Assembly (NCBI RefSeq): GCF_000720135.1
Contig: NZ_JOIU01000009.1
Span: 323,119 to 387,118 of the forward strand
Source of the DNA: Streptomyces sp. NRRL S-1022
GTDB lineage: Bacteria > Actinomycetota > Actinomycetes > Streptomycetales > Streptomycetaceae
Length of the DNA stretch: 64,000 nucleotides
Direction: 5' to 3'
Shown here: positions 39,634-48,065 of the stretch, one piece after another
Position numbering within the stretch: position 1 is the first letter of the stretch
Layout of the letters: every line of letters starts with the position of its first letter
The notes under the pieces: generated by a model
What the model was told of the DNA's origin: nothing
Seen by the model: the letters and a program-made list of their open reading frames with translations, nothing else
Database searches by the model: none
Position numbers and translations under genes: made by a program

Positions 39634-40986
39634 TCAGGCGCTGCCCGACGTCGGCAGCACCGGGTAGCTGCCCGTGTTGGTGGGGGCGTGCTCCGGCAGC
39701 CACAGGACGGCCACCGCGCCCTCCGCGGGGACACCGGGGGGCGCGCCCACGGGGCGTACGTTGCGGAACGTCAGGCGGGCGCCCAGCACCCGGGCCTGGC
39801 CCGCCGCGATGGTCAGCCCGAGCCCGTGGCCCTGCCCGGCGCGGTCCTTGCTGCCGGTGCGGAACCGGCTCGGCCCCTCGGCGAGCAGCTCCTCCGGGAA
39901 GCCGGGACCGTGGTCGCGGACCCGGATGACCCGGCCCTCCACGGTCACCTCCACGGGCGGCCGGCCGTGCCGGGCCGCGTTGGCGAGCAGGTTGAACAGC
40001 ACCCGCTCCAGCCGCCGCGGGTCGGTGGTGACCTCCGACTCGTGCACCACCCGCACGGTGACGTCCGGGCCCTTGGCCGCGACCCGGCGCGCCACGAACT
40101 CGCCGAGCATGATGTCCTGCAGCTCCGCCCGCTCCGAGGCGCCGTCCAGCCGGGCCACCTCAAGGACGTCCTCGACCAGGGTGCGCATGGCCTTGGCCCG
40201 GTCCAGGACCAGTTCCGTGGGCCGGCCCGGCGGCAGCAGTTCCGCGGCCGTCAGCAGGCCCGTCACCGGGGTGCGCAGCTCGTGCGCGATGTCCGCGGTG
40301 ACCCGCCGCTCGGCCTCCAGGCGCTGGCGCAGCGCGTCCGCCATGGCGTCCACCGCGCGCGCCAGTTCGTCGGTCTCGTCCCGGACGACCCCGCCGATGG
40401 CCTCCTGCACCCGGATGTCGGTCTCGCCGTTGGCGGCCTGGGTGGCCGCGTCCGCCGCCTTGCGCAGCCGGCGGGACAGCTGCCCGCCGATCAGCACGCC
40501 CAGCGCGCTGCCGCCGAGCACCACCGCGACCGAGCCGATGACCAGGGCCTGGTCCAGGTCCTGGAGCATGCCGGAACTGCGGTCCGGCAGATGGCTGTGC
40601 AGGGACAGCACATGCCCGTCCTGCAACGGGACGGCCGCCCAGATGTCCGCCGCGCCGCCGTGCTCGGAGACATCGCTGGCCCGGCGGCCCCGCTCGACCT
40701 TCTCGCGCAGCGTGGCCGGCAGCTCCGGGTCGTCGACCTTGATGTAGGGGAAGACCCGCCCCCGGTTCAGCTCGTAGTTGCGCTGGGCCATCAGGACCCG
40801 GTCGTTGGCCAGCTCGCGCGCGTTGTCCAGCATGGAGACCCGGGCCGCGTTGTGCACGACCAGGCTCAGCACGATCGCCACCAGGCCGGCCACCAGCGCG
40901 ATCGCCGCGCTGACCTTCCATCTGAGTCCGGTGCGCAGGCCCGCGCGCTCCATACGCCGGACCGGGTGCCGCAGAATCCCCCGCAT
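39634..40986 (-). CDS. cseC: Sensor histidine kinase CseC of the SigE cell-envelope stress system
   Basis: CseC senses cell-wall damage and phosphorylates CseB, which turns on sigE. The 450-residue kinase has two membrane helices (about residues 26-46 and 148-168) around an extracytoplasmic sensor domain of about 100 residues, then HAMP, HisKA with His235 in ADIAHELRTP, and an ATPase domain with NLLANAARHG, DHGPGF and GHGLGL. It begins 13 bases after cseB and is the last gene of sigE-cseA-cseB-cseC. Confidence 0.93.
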   Translation of the reverse strand: MRGILRHPVRRMERAGLRTGLRWKVSAAIALVAGLVAIVLSLVVHNAARVSMLDNARELANDRVLMAQRNYELNRGRVFPYIKVDDPELPATLREKVERGRRASDVSEHGGAADIWAAVPLQDGHVLSLHSHLPDRSSGMLQDLDQALVIGSVAVVLGGSALGVLIGGQLSRRLRKAADAATQAANGETDIRVQEAIGGVVRDETDELARAVDAMADALRQRLEAERRVTADIAHELRTPVTGLLTAAELLPPGRPTELVLDRAKAMRTLVEDVLEVARLDGASERAELQDIMLGEFVARRVAAKGPDVTVRVVHESEVTTDPRRLERVLFNLLANAARHGRPPVEVTVEGRVIRVRDHGPGFPEELLAEGPSRFRTGSKDRAGQGHGLGLTIAAGQARVLGARLTFRNVRPVGAPPGVPAEGAVAVLWLPEHAPTNTGSYPVLPTSGSA

Positions 40987-40999
40987 GCCGCCGCTCCGC

Positions 41000-41701
41000 T
41001 CAGGCCTTCAGCTTGTAGCCGAAGCCGCGGACCGTCTCGATCCGGTCCTGGCCGATCTTCTGCCGCAACCGCTGCACATGCACGTCCACGACCCGGGTGT
41101 CCCCGCCCCAGCCGTAGTCCCACACGCGCTCCAGCAGCTTGTCACGGGAGAGCACGGTGCCCGGCGCGGAGGAGAACTCCAGCAGCAGCCGCATCTCGGT
41201 CGGCGTCAGCGCCACCGGCTGCCCGGCCCGGCGCACCTCCATGCCGTCGGTGTCGATCTCCAGCTCGCCGAAGGACAGCGTGCCGCCGCCGACCTCGGAG
41301 GCGGACTCGTCCTGCGCAACCCCGCCCGCGTGCCCGAAGCGGCGCAGCACCGCGCGGATGCGGGCGACCAGTACGGCTCCGTCGAAGGGCTTGGTCACAT
41401 AGTCGTCGGCGCCCGCCTCCAGGCCGAGGACGACGTCGATGGAGTCGGCACGCGCCGACAGCATGATCACCGGCACGGTCGACTCGTCCCGGATCCGGCG
41501 GCACAGGCTGACGCCGTCCAGGCCCGGCACCATGACGTCCAGCAACGCGATGTCGGGGCGGTTCGCCCGGAAGGCCTCCAGGCCCGACAGGCCGTCGGGC
41601 ATGGCGGTGACCGCGAAGCCGTCCCGCTCCAGCGCGAGCTGGGTGGCCTCGCGGATGACGTCGTCGTCCTCGACGAACAGGACGTGGGTCTGGTCTGCCA
41701 T
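41000..41701 (-). CDS. cseB: Response regulator CseB (OmpR type)
   Basis: The 233-residue regulator has a receiver with acidic residues 11-13, phospho-acceptor Asp55 in LLDVMVPG and Lys in VTKPFDG, plus an OmpR/PhoB winged helix at the C-terminus (LTPTEMRLLLEFSSAPGTV, RVVDVHVQRLRQKIG). CseB is known in S. coelicolor to activate the sigE promoter. ATG 41701 begins the conserved protein and lies 65 bases after the cseA stop. Confidence 0.94.
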   Translation of the reverse strand: MADQTHVLFVEDDDVIREATQLALERDGFAVTAMPDGLSGLEAFRANRPDIALLDVMVPGLDGVSLCRRIRDESTVPVIMLSARADSIDVVLGLEAGADDYVTKPFDGAVLVARIRAVLRRFGHAGGVAQDESASEVGGGTLSFGELEIDTDGMEVRRAGQPVALTPTEMRLLLEFSSAPGTVLSRDKLLERVWDYGWGGDTRVVDVHVQRLRQKIGQDRIETVRGFGYKLKA

Positions 41702-41766
41702 CCCGGTGCTCTCAGTCCTCGTGGTGTCGTGGGGTCGGGGTGTCCTACGGGGGCCCGTGCGGCCGG

Positions 41767-42420
41767 TCAGTTGTCCGGTGCGGGCGTCGGGCCCCCGCCG
41801 GCCGCCTTGCTGTACTCGGTGCGGGCGGACTTCCCCGGGGCGAACCGTCCCGACGACCATCTGTACGGGGTCACGATCTCACCCGACGGGGTCGAGATCG
41901 GGTCGCCCTTCTCGTAGAACTGCCGGGTCACCGACAGGATGCCCTGGTCGATCTCGGCGTAGACCGGGGACTCCTCGCTCTTGAAGACGTTCTGGAACGA
42001 GCCGTCGTCGTCGCGGTACACATAGGAGCCGATGCCGACCGCGTCGGCGCAGGTCAGTACGTTGACGACGACGTCGTCCACCGGCCCGTCGGTCAGATTG
42101 CCGTAGGAGACGTCGACCGGGTACTCGTCACCGTTGCACGGCTTCAGCTCCCGCTTGACCACGCCCGACACCTCCGGGTCGCCCTTGATCAGCGCCACCG
42201 GATCCACCCGCTGGTAACGCTCCGCCGGGCCGGGGGAGGGGGAGGCGGCGGCCCCGGTCATCGCCGAGGCGTGTGCCGGGCCCTCGTCCCGGGCGCCCGT
42301 GCCCCCGCTGCCGCACGCGGCGACGAAAAGGGCGAGGGCGGCGAGCGCGGCCCCCACCGCGATCACCGCCTGTGTACTGCCTCGGACCCCTTCGGGTCCG
42401 GTGCCGGTCAGGCCGCGCAA
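41767..42420 (-). CDS. cseA: Lipoprotein CseA, negative modulator of SigE induction
   Basis: The 217-residue lipoprotein has a signal sequence with lipobox LFVAAC (Cys36) and an extracytoplasmic domain with VDVSYGNLTDGPVDDVVVNV. In S. coelicolor loss of CseA raises sigE promoter activity. The start appears to be TTG 42420, which overlaps the last 13 bases of sigE; no ATG or GTG lies before the lipobox helix. A small hairpin sits in the first codons. Confidence 0.88.
   Translation of the reverse strand: MRGLTGTGPEGVRGSTQAVIAVGAALAALALFVAACGSGGTGARDEGPAHASAMTGAAASPSPGPAERYQRVDPVALIKGDPEVSGVVKRELKPCNGDEYPVDVSYGNLTDGPVDDVVVNVLTCADAVGIGSYVYRDDDGSFQNVFKSEESPVYAEIDQGILSVTRQFYEKGDPISTPSGEIVTPYRWSSGRFAPGKSARTEYSKAAGGGPTPAPDN
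42383..42400 (-). terminator. Partial terminator/attenuating hairpin just after sigE
   Basis: A 7-base-pair stem (42383-42389 with 42394-42400) closed by GAAG on the minus strand lies 8 bases after the sigE stop, within the start of cseA. In S. coelicolor most sigE transcripts are reported to end just downstream of sigE, and this hairpin is the natural candidate. There is no T-run. Confidence 0.55.
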
Positions 42421-42947
42421 CGCTCCCGCTCCTCACGCTCCAGCGCGCGTGCGTCCAGATCGCGGGCCTCCAGCTCCTCGCGGAGCCGGGCGAGCGCCCG
42501 GTGCAGCGTGCTCTTGACCGTTCCGGCCGACATGCCGAGGGCAGCGGCCGTCTCCTCCGTGGACATCTGCTCCCAGTGTCGCAGCACCACGACGCTGCGC
42601 TGCTTCGGTGCGAGCACCTTCATGACATCCATCAGCAGGGCCCGGTCGGCGTGCTGTTCGGTGGAGTCCTCCACGGAGGCGTCCGGCAGCTGCTCGGTGG
42701 GCACCTCCTCCAGCTTGCGCGCCCGCCACCACTCGGTCCGGGTGTTGATCATGACCCGGCGCAGGTAGGCGTCGGCGAGCCGCTTGTCGGCGATGCCGTC
42801 CCAGCGGCCGTACGTCCGTACCAGCGCGGTCTGCAGCAGGTCCTGGGCGTCGACCGGGTCCGGAACGAGCCGGCGTGCGCTGCGCAGCAGCGCGTCCTGC
42901 CGGGTGCGGACGTACTCCTCGAATTCGAGCACCTCGCCCTGGGCCAT
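42408..42947 (-). CDS. sigE: ECF sigma factor SigE
   Basis: SigE directs RNA polymerase to cell-envelope genes. The 179-residue protein has sigma region 2 (LVPDPVDAQDLLQTALVRTYGRWDGIADKR, about 27-56) and region 4 (LAPKQRSVVVLRHWEQMSTEETAAALGMSAGTVKSTLHRALARL, about 112-155), and is nearly identical in memory to S. coelicolor SigE. ATG 42947 has GGAGG nine bases upstream; a TTG six bases earlier is also open. It has no anti-sigma factor; control is through CseBC. Confidence 0.96.
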   Translation of the reverse strand: MAQGEVLEFEEYVRTRQDALLRSARRLVPDPVDAQDLLQTALVRTYGRWDGIADKRLADAYLRRVMINTRTEWWRARKLEEVPTEQLPDASVEDSTEQHADRALLMDVMKVLAPKQRSVVVLRHWEQMSTEETAAALGMSAGTVKSTLHRALARLREELEARDLDARALEREERERCAA

Positions 42948-43003
42948 GTTCAACCGCCTCCGTTCCCCGTTGTGCTTCCGGCTGTCGCCCGAAGTCCTGC
43001 TGT

Positions 43004-43034
43004 CTCCGTGCCCGGTGGTCCGCCGGGCACGGAG
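43004..43034 (-). other. 12-bp hairpin in the sigE leader
   Basis: A perfect 12-base inverted repeat (43004-43015 and 43023-43034) with a 7-base loop lies 57-87 bases upstream of sigE, in the 274-base gap before mutY. It has no T-run, so it could be a structured leader element or the mutY terminator read from the other gene; mutY ends at 43222 on the same strand upstream. Confidence 0.6.
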
Positions 43035-43221
43035 AAGAAGCTACGGAGTGGTTGTCACGGGGCTGTGCGGACCAGCCTGCGGCTGGCAATCGGCTATCCG
43101 TCGGTTGTGTAACGGAAGTACGAACGGGGTAAAGGAGGCAGCTTGAATGTCCCTTTATGAGGCGCTTTGTCGGCTCGGGGGCTCCGTAACAGACGCCTCG
43201 GCGCTGTGACCTGTCTGTGCG

Positions 43222-44097
43222 TCAGCCGTGCGGCAGCCGGTACAGGCCGCCGGGCAGCGGCTCCACCAGACCGTCCGAGACCAGCCCGTCGAGCGCCCGG
43301 GCCCGCTGCACCGGCTCGTGCCACACCCGGTCCAGTACCGCCTGTGGCACCGGCGCGTGCGCCTCCCGCAGCACGGCCAGCAGCTTGCCGCGCACCTGCC
43401 GGTCCGTGCCGGCGTACGTCTGCCCGCGGCGCGGCGGCCCCGTGTGCTCCGGCTTGCCCGCGAGCCGCCAGGCGCACTGCGCGGCGATCGGGCACCGCCC
43501 GCACCCCTCGTTCTTCGCCGTGCACACCAGCGCGCCCAGCTCCATGGAGGCGGCGGCCCACCGCGCGGCGGTCCGCTCGTCCGCGGGCAGCAGCTCCCGC
43601 GCCAGGTGCCGCTCGGCCGCGGTGGTGGCGTTCGGCGGGTACTGCACCCCCGTCACCGCCCGCGCCAGGACCCGGCGGACATTGGTGTCCAGCACCGCGT
43701 GCCGCTGGCCGTACGCGAACGAGGCCACCGCGGCGGCCGTGTACTCGCCGATGCCGGGCAGGGCCAGCAACTGCGCGTGATCCGTCGGTACGTCCCCGCC
43801 GTGCCGCTCCGCTATGGCGACCGCGGCCCCGTGCAGGCGCAGTGCGCGGCGCGGGTAGCCGAGCCGGCCCCAGGCGCGCACCGCCTCGCCCGGTGCCTCC
43901 TTGGCGAGGTCGGCCGGGCGCGGCCAGCGGGCCAGCCACTCCTCGTAGACGGGCAGGACCCGGTTCACCGGGGTCTGCTGGAGCATGAACTCGCTGACCA
44001 TCACACCCCAGGGGCCCGCCTCCGGGCGGCGCCAGGGGAGGTCGCGGGCGTGGGCGTCGAACCAGGCGATCACAGGGGCGTGCAGCTTCTCAGTCAT
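43222..44097 (-). CDS. mutY: A/G-specific adenine glycosylase MutY (short form)
   Basis: MutY removes adenine paired with 8-oxoguanine. The 291-residue protein has the catalytic Glu in SEFMLQQTPV, the helix-hairpin-helix LPGIGEYTAAAV with the conserved Asp in VLDTNVRR, and a C-x6-C-x2-C-x5-C iron-sulfur motif (CTAKNEGCGRCPIAAQC). The C-terminal NUDIX-like 8-oxoG recognition domain found in E. coli MutY is missing, as in other actinobacterial forms. It is upstream of sigE on the same strand. Confidence 0.93.
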   Translation of the reverse strand: MTEKLHAPVIAWFDAHARDLPWRRPEAGPWGVMVSEFMLQQTPVNRVLPVYEEWLARWPRPADLAKEAPGEAVRAWGRLGYPRRALRLHGAAVAIAERHGGDVPTDHAQLLALPGIGEYTAAAVASFAYGQRHAVLDTNVRRVLARAVTGVQYPPNATTAAERHLARELLPADERTAARWAAASMELGALVCTAKNEGCGRCPIAAQCAWRLAGKPEHTGPPRRGQTYAGTDRQVRGKLLAVLREAHAPVPQAVLDRVWHEPVQRARALDGLVSDGLVEPLPGGLYRLPHG

Positions 44098-44265
44098 GGC
44101 CTTTCCGATCCTGCCACGGGTTGGCGGGCGGAATGGGTGACCATACGGTCACCGAGCGTGGCGAAATGTGAAGAACCGTGTCGCCTGCGGCAGTTGCCGG
44201 AATGATGATCCGGAAAAGTTGATGGCGGCGCGGCGGGTGGCGCAAGCCAGCGCGACGATCTCTCG

Positions 44266-44279
44266 TACAGTTTGCGCCG
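44266..44279 (+). promoter_or_regulatory. Extended -10 suggesting a leaderless transcript
   Basis: TACAGT at 44266-44271 lies eight bases before the GTG start at 44279, and no ribosome binding site precedes that GTG. This spacing is what a leaderless mRNA would show. A clear -35 is not seen. Confidence 0.45.
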
Positions 44280-45091
44280 TGGGATCTCTGCGCAATCCGG
44301 TCGGGCCGCTTCCCTCCTCCATCTACTGGCGTCGGAGGGTCGTACTGCTGTCCGTGGTCGCCCTGTTGGCGCTGGTGGTCACATTGGTCTTCGTCGCCGG
44401 CGGCGGGGGCGGCAAGAAGAACGCCGACGGGTCCGACGGCAAGAATCCCACCCACACCATCACGCCCGGACCGACCCAGTCCGGTCCCGCGATCAGCCAA
44501 CACCCGGGCGGTCGCGAGGAGTCGGGCGGCGGCGACTCCAGCGGCGGCGGCTCCGGTTCCGCCTCCGGTAGTGCCGGCGGCTCGGACGGCTCGGCCGACG
44601 GGTCCTCGGGCTCCGGCGGCGGCTCGGGTACGGCCGCCGTGGGCGGTGACGTCGATACGGGCGACGCGCTCCCGGCGTCCTCCTCGCTGCCCGACTGCAC
44701 CTCCGGCGCGGTCACGTTGGGCCTGCGCAGCGAGCACAACTCCTACTCGCCCGACCAGACGCCGACCTTCGAACTCACCGCGAAGAACGGCTCGTCGGCA
44801 GACTGCAAGGTCGATCTCGGCCCGAAGAGCGCGGTGTTGACGATCACGCCGGCGGACGGTGACGACGCGTTCTGGTCCTCGGCCGACTGCCCGCGGGGCG
44901 CGGGCAGCCTGGTGTTCCGGGTCCCGGCCGGCCAGAGCATCACCTACACCGTGAAGTGGGACCGCAAGCCGAGCGCGGCCCACTGCGCGACGCCCTCCGG
45001 GGGTTCGGCGAAGGCGGGCACGTACCTGCTGGAGGCCAGGACCCCGGGCTTCGCGAAGGCACAGGCCTCGTTCGTGCTGTCGGCCGACTGA
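44279..45091 (+). CDS. Membrane-anchored protein with Gly/Ser linker and extracytoplasmic beta domain
   Basis: The 270-residue product has one N-terminal membrane helix (about 20-40), a Gly/Ser/Asp-rich linker (about 45-130) and a C-terminal domain with two cysteine pairs possible among CTSG, ADCKVDLG, SADCPRG and AHCATP. The domain resembles small immunoglobulin-like actinobacterial surface modules. GTG 44279 is chosen because the conserved start is VGSLRNPVGPLPSSIYWRRR. It lies between mutY and disA with no shared transcription. Confidence 0.75.
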   Translation: MGSLRNPVGPLPSSIYWRRRVVLLSVVALLALVVTLVFVAGGGGGKKNADGSDGKNPTHTITPGPTQSGPAISQHPGGREESGGGDSSGGGSGSASGSAGGSDGSADGSSGSGGGSGTAAVGGDVDTGDALPASSSLPDCTSGAVTLGLRSEHNSYSPDQTPTFELTAKNGSSADCKVDLGPKSAVLTITPADGDDAFWSSADCPRGAGSLVFRVPAGQSITYTVKWDRKPSAAHCATPSGGSAKAGTYLLEARTPGFAKAQASFVLSAD

Positions 45092-45232
45092 GACCGGGGC
45101 GGCGCGGGCGCGTCGTCCCGGTGCCGGTACGCCGTGGCTGGTCGCGCAGGTCCCCGGCGCTCCCGGGGGCAGGCGAGCCGCGGCGTGCTGAAAGGGCGTC
45201 CGGCACCTGGCTCCCGGGCGCCCGGCCGCACC

Positions 45233-46357
45233 TCAGACGTAGCGCTCCAGGATCGAGGACTCGGCCAGCCGGGACAGCCCCTCCCGCACGCTCCGCGCCC
45301 GGGCCTCGCCGACCCCGTCCACGGCCTGCAGGTCGTCGACGCTCGCGGCGAGCAGCTTCTGCAGGCCCCCGAAGTGCTCCACCAGCCGGTCGATGATGGC
45401 ACCCGGCAGGCGCGGCACCTTGGCCAGCAGCCGGAAGCCGCGCGGGGACACGGCCGAGTCGAGGGTCTCGGGGGACCCGGTGTAGCCCAGCGCCCGCGCC
45501 ACCGTGCCGAGTTCGAGGAGCTCCGCGTGGGTCAGCGCGTCCAGCTCGGCCAGCGCCTCGTCGACCGTGCGGGACCGCTTGGCCGTGGGCTCCGGAACGT
45601 AGTCCCGGACGACCAGTTCGCGGTCGGGCTCGACGCCGGCGATCAACTCCTCCAGCTGGAGGGCGAGAAGCCGGCCGTCCGTGCCCAACTCGACCACGTA
45701 CTCGGCGATCTCGGTGGCGATCCGGCGGACCATCTCCAGCCGCTGGGCGACCGCCGAGACGTCCCGGACCGTCACCAGGTCCTCGATCTCCAGCGCCGAC
45801 AGCGTGCCGGCGACCTCGTCCAGCCGGAGCTTGTACCGCTCCAGGGTGGCCAGCGCCTGGTTCGCGCGGGAGAGGATCGCCGCCGAGTCCTCCAGGACGC
45901 GTCGCTGACCGTCCACGTACAGGGCGATCAGCCGCATCGACTGGGAGACCGAGACGACCGGGAAGCCGACCTGCTTCGAGACCCGGTCCGCCGTGCGGTG
46001 CCGCGTGCCCGTCTCCTCCGTGGGAATGGTCGCGTCCGGCACGAACTGCACGCCCGCCCGGAGGATCTTCGACAGGTCCGACGACAGCACGATGCCGCCG
46101 TCCAGCTTGCACAGCTCCCGCAGCCGGGTGGCGGTGAACTCCACGTCCAGCACGAAACCGCCCGTGCACATCACCTCGACCGTCTTGTCGGAACCGAGCA
46201 CGATGAGCCCGCCGGTGTTGCCGCGCAGGACCCGCTCCAGGCCGTCGCGCAGGGCCGTACCAGGAGCCACGGCGCTCAGCGAGGCGCGCATCAGGCCATC
46301 GGAACCGGCACTCCCACCGGACTTTCCGGGAGCTGCTGCCCGGTCGTTGGCTGCCAC
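45233..46357 (-). CDS. disA: Diadenylate cyclase / DNA-integrity scanning protein DisA
   Basis: DisA makes c-di-AMP from two ATP and scans for branched DNA. The 374-residue protein has the DAC domain (about 20-160) with the catalytic motif as DGG at 86-88 (usually DGA) and RHR at 119-121 in GTRHRTADR, then a helical linker and a C-terminal helix-hairpin-helix domain ([22 protein letters not shown]). GGAGGAG precedes GTG 46357. It is 80 bases downstream of radA and probably in its operon. c-di-AMP controls wall hydrolases and osmotic balance in Streptomyces. Confidence 0.95.
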   Translation of the reverse strand: MAANDRAAAPGKSGGSAGSDGLMRASLSAVAPGTALRDGLERVLRGNTGGLIVLGSDKTVEVMCTGGFVLDVEFTATRLRELCKLDGGIVLSSDLSKILRAGVQFVPDATIPTEETGTRHRTADRVSKQVGFPVVSVSQSMRLIALYVDGQRRVLEDSAAILSRANQALATLERYKLRLDEVAGTLSALEIEDLVTVRDVSAVAQRLEMVRRIATEIAEYVVELGTDGRLLALQLEELIAGVEPDRELVVRDYVPEPTAKRSRTVDEALAELDALTHAELLELGTVARALGYTGSPETLDSAVSPRGFRLLAKVPRLPGAIIDRLVEHFGGLQKLLAASVDDLQAVDGVGEARARSVREGLSRLAESSILERYV

Positions 46358-46437
46358 TGCACTCCTCCGGTCGCAGGTTCAGACGCGCCCCCGTCCCCGC
46401 ACTCGGTTCGTACGGACGGGCGAGACCAGGGCAAAGT

Positions 46438-47847
46438 CTACCGGCGCTCCTCCGCCTCCCGTGGGGCCTCTCGGCGACGGGCGCGCGGCAGGACCCGCAG
46501 CGCGTCCCCCATGTCGGCGACTTCCAGGACCTTCATGCCGGTCGGTACCTTCCCCGGATCGGTCGGTACGAGCGCGTGCGTGAAGCCCAGCCGGTGCGCC
46601 TCGGAGAGCCTGCGCTGCACGCCCGTGACCCGTCTGACCTCGCCCGCGAGTCCCACCTCGCCGATCGCCACCAGGTTCTTCGGCAGCGGGGTGTCGCTGG
46701 CGGCGGAGGCGAGCGCGAGCGCGATGGCGAGGTCGGCGGCCGGCTCCGACAGCTTCACGCCGCCGACCGTCGCCGAGTAGATGTCCCGCTTGCCGAGCGC
46801 GCTGATCCGGCCGCGCTGCTCCAGGACGGCCAGCATCATCGAGACGCGGGAGGTCTCCAGTCCGGACGTCGTACGGCGCGGGGAGGGGATCTGGGAGTCG
46901 ACGGTCAGCGCCTGCACCTCGGCCACCAGCGGACGGCGGCCCTCCAGGGTGACGGTCAGGCACGTGCCCGGGACCGGTTCGGCGCGGCGGGTCAGGAACA
47001 GGCCGCTGGGATCGGCGAGGCCCGTGATGCCCTCGTCGTGCAGCTCGAAGCAGCCGACCTCGTCGGTCGCCCCGTAGCGGTTCTTCACGCCGCGCACCAG
47101 GCGCAGGCGCGCGTGCCGGTCGCCCTCGAAGTGCAGGACGACGTCCACCAGGTGCTCCAGCAGGCGGGGACCGGCGATCGCGCCGTCCTTGGTGACGTGG
47201 CCCACCAGGAGGGTGGACATGCCGCGCTCCTTCGAGGCCCGGATCAGGGCGCCCGCCACCTCCCTCACCTGGGCCATGCCGCCGGGCGCGCCCTCGATCT
47301 CCGGGGAGGCGACCGTCTGCACCGAGTCCAGGATCAGCAGGGACGGCTTCACCTCGTCCAGGTGGCCGAGGACCGCGGCCAGGTCGGTCTCGGCGGCCAG
47401 GTACAGGTGGTCGTCGAGGGCGCCGATGCGGTCGGCGCGCAGCCGCACCTGGCTCGCCGACTCCTCACCGGTCACGTAGAGGGTGCGGTGCTCGGCGCTC
47501 GCCGACTTGGCCGCCACGTCCAGCAGCAGGGTGGACTTGCCGACGCCCGGCTCGCCCGCGAGCAGGACGACCGCTCCCGGTACCAGGCCGCCGCCGAGCA
47601 CCCGGTCCAGCTCGGGCACACCGGTCGTGCGGGCGGTGGCCTGCCGGCCGTCGACCTGGCCGATGGGCAGCGCGGAGGTCGAGACGCGGCCCGGAGCCGT
47701 CGTACGGACCGCGGGCGCGCCGTACTCCTCGACCGTGCCCCAGGCCTGGCACTCCGGGCAGCGGCCGAGCCACTTGGCCGTCTGCCAGCCGCACTCGGTG
47801 CAGCGGTAGGACGGGCGGTCCTTGGTGGTCTTGGTTCGGGCAGCCAT
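46438..47847 (-). CDS. radA: DNA repair protein RadA (Sms)
   Basis: RadA is a RecA-like ATPase that drives branch migration during recombination. The 469-residue protein has an N-terminal zinc finger (CTEC...CPEC), Walker A GEPGVGKSTLLL, the RadA-specific VKNRYGATDEVGCFE motif, and a C-terminal Lon-protease-like domain. ATG 47847 begins the conserved zinc-finger region. It precedes disA on the same strand, and in Bacillus RadA inhibits DisA, so co-expression is meaningful. Confidence 0.95.
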   Translation of the reverse strand: MAARTKTTKDRPSYRCTECGWQTAKWLGRCPECQAWGTVEEYGAPAVRTTAPGRVSTSALPIGQVDGRQATARTTGVPELDRVLGGGLVPGAVVLLAGEPGVGKSTLLLDVAAKSASAEHRTLYVTGEESASQVRLRADRIGALDDHLYLAAETDLAAVLGHLDEVKPSLLILDSVQTVASPEIEGAPGGMAQVREVAGALIRASKERGMSTLLVGHVTKDGAIAGPRLLEHLVDVVLHFEGDRHARLRLVRGVKNRYGATDEVGCFELHDEGITGLADPSGLFLTRRAEPVPGTCLTVTLEGRRPLVAEVQALTVDSQIPSPRRTTSGLETSRVSMMLAVLEQRGRISALGKRDIYSATVGGVKLSEPAADLAIALALASAASDTPLPKNLVAIGEVGLAGEVRRVTGVQRRLSEAHRLGFTHALVPTDPGKVPTGMKVLEVADMGDALRVLPRARRREAPREAEERR

Positions 47848-48065
47848 GCGGAAACCGTAGCCCCCGGCACCGACAACGCGGCCGGAAGCCGGATGCGGGG
47901 GACCGGGGAGCACGGACGAGTGGTCCTCAATGCGCCATCGACCGCTGGCATCCGGCTGCGGAATAAAAGGTTCCTGTCCCCTTATGAGGGATCGTTTCAC
48001 CCGTACGGATTAAAAGTGCTCAAGGTTCCAGAACGGGCACTCCGCCGCCGCCTACGGTCGCACGG

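Noticed and set aside
43222..44097. Frameshifted or truncated mutY because the NUDIX domain is missing
   Set aside because: The frame ends cleanly and short MutY proteins without that domain are normal in actinobacteria.
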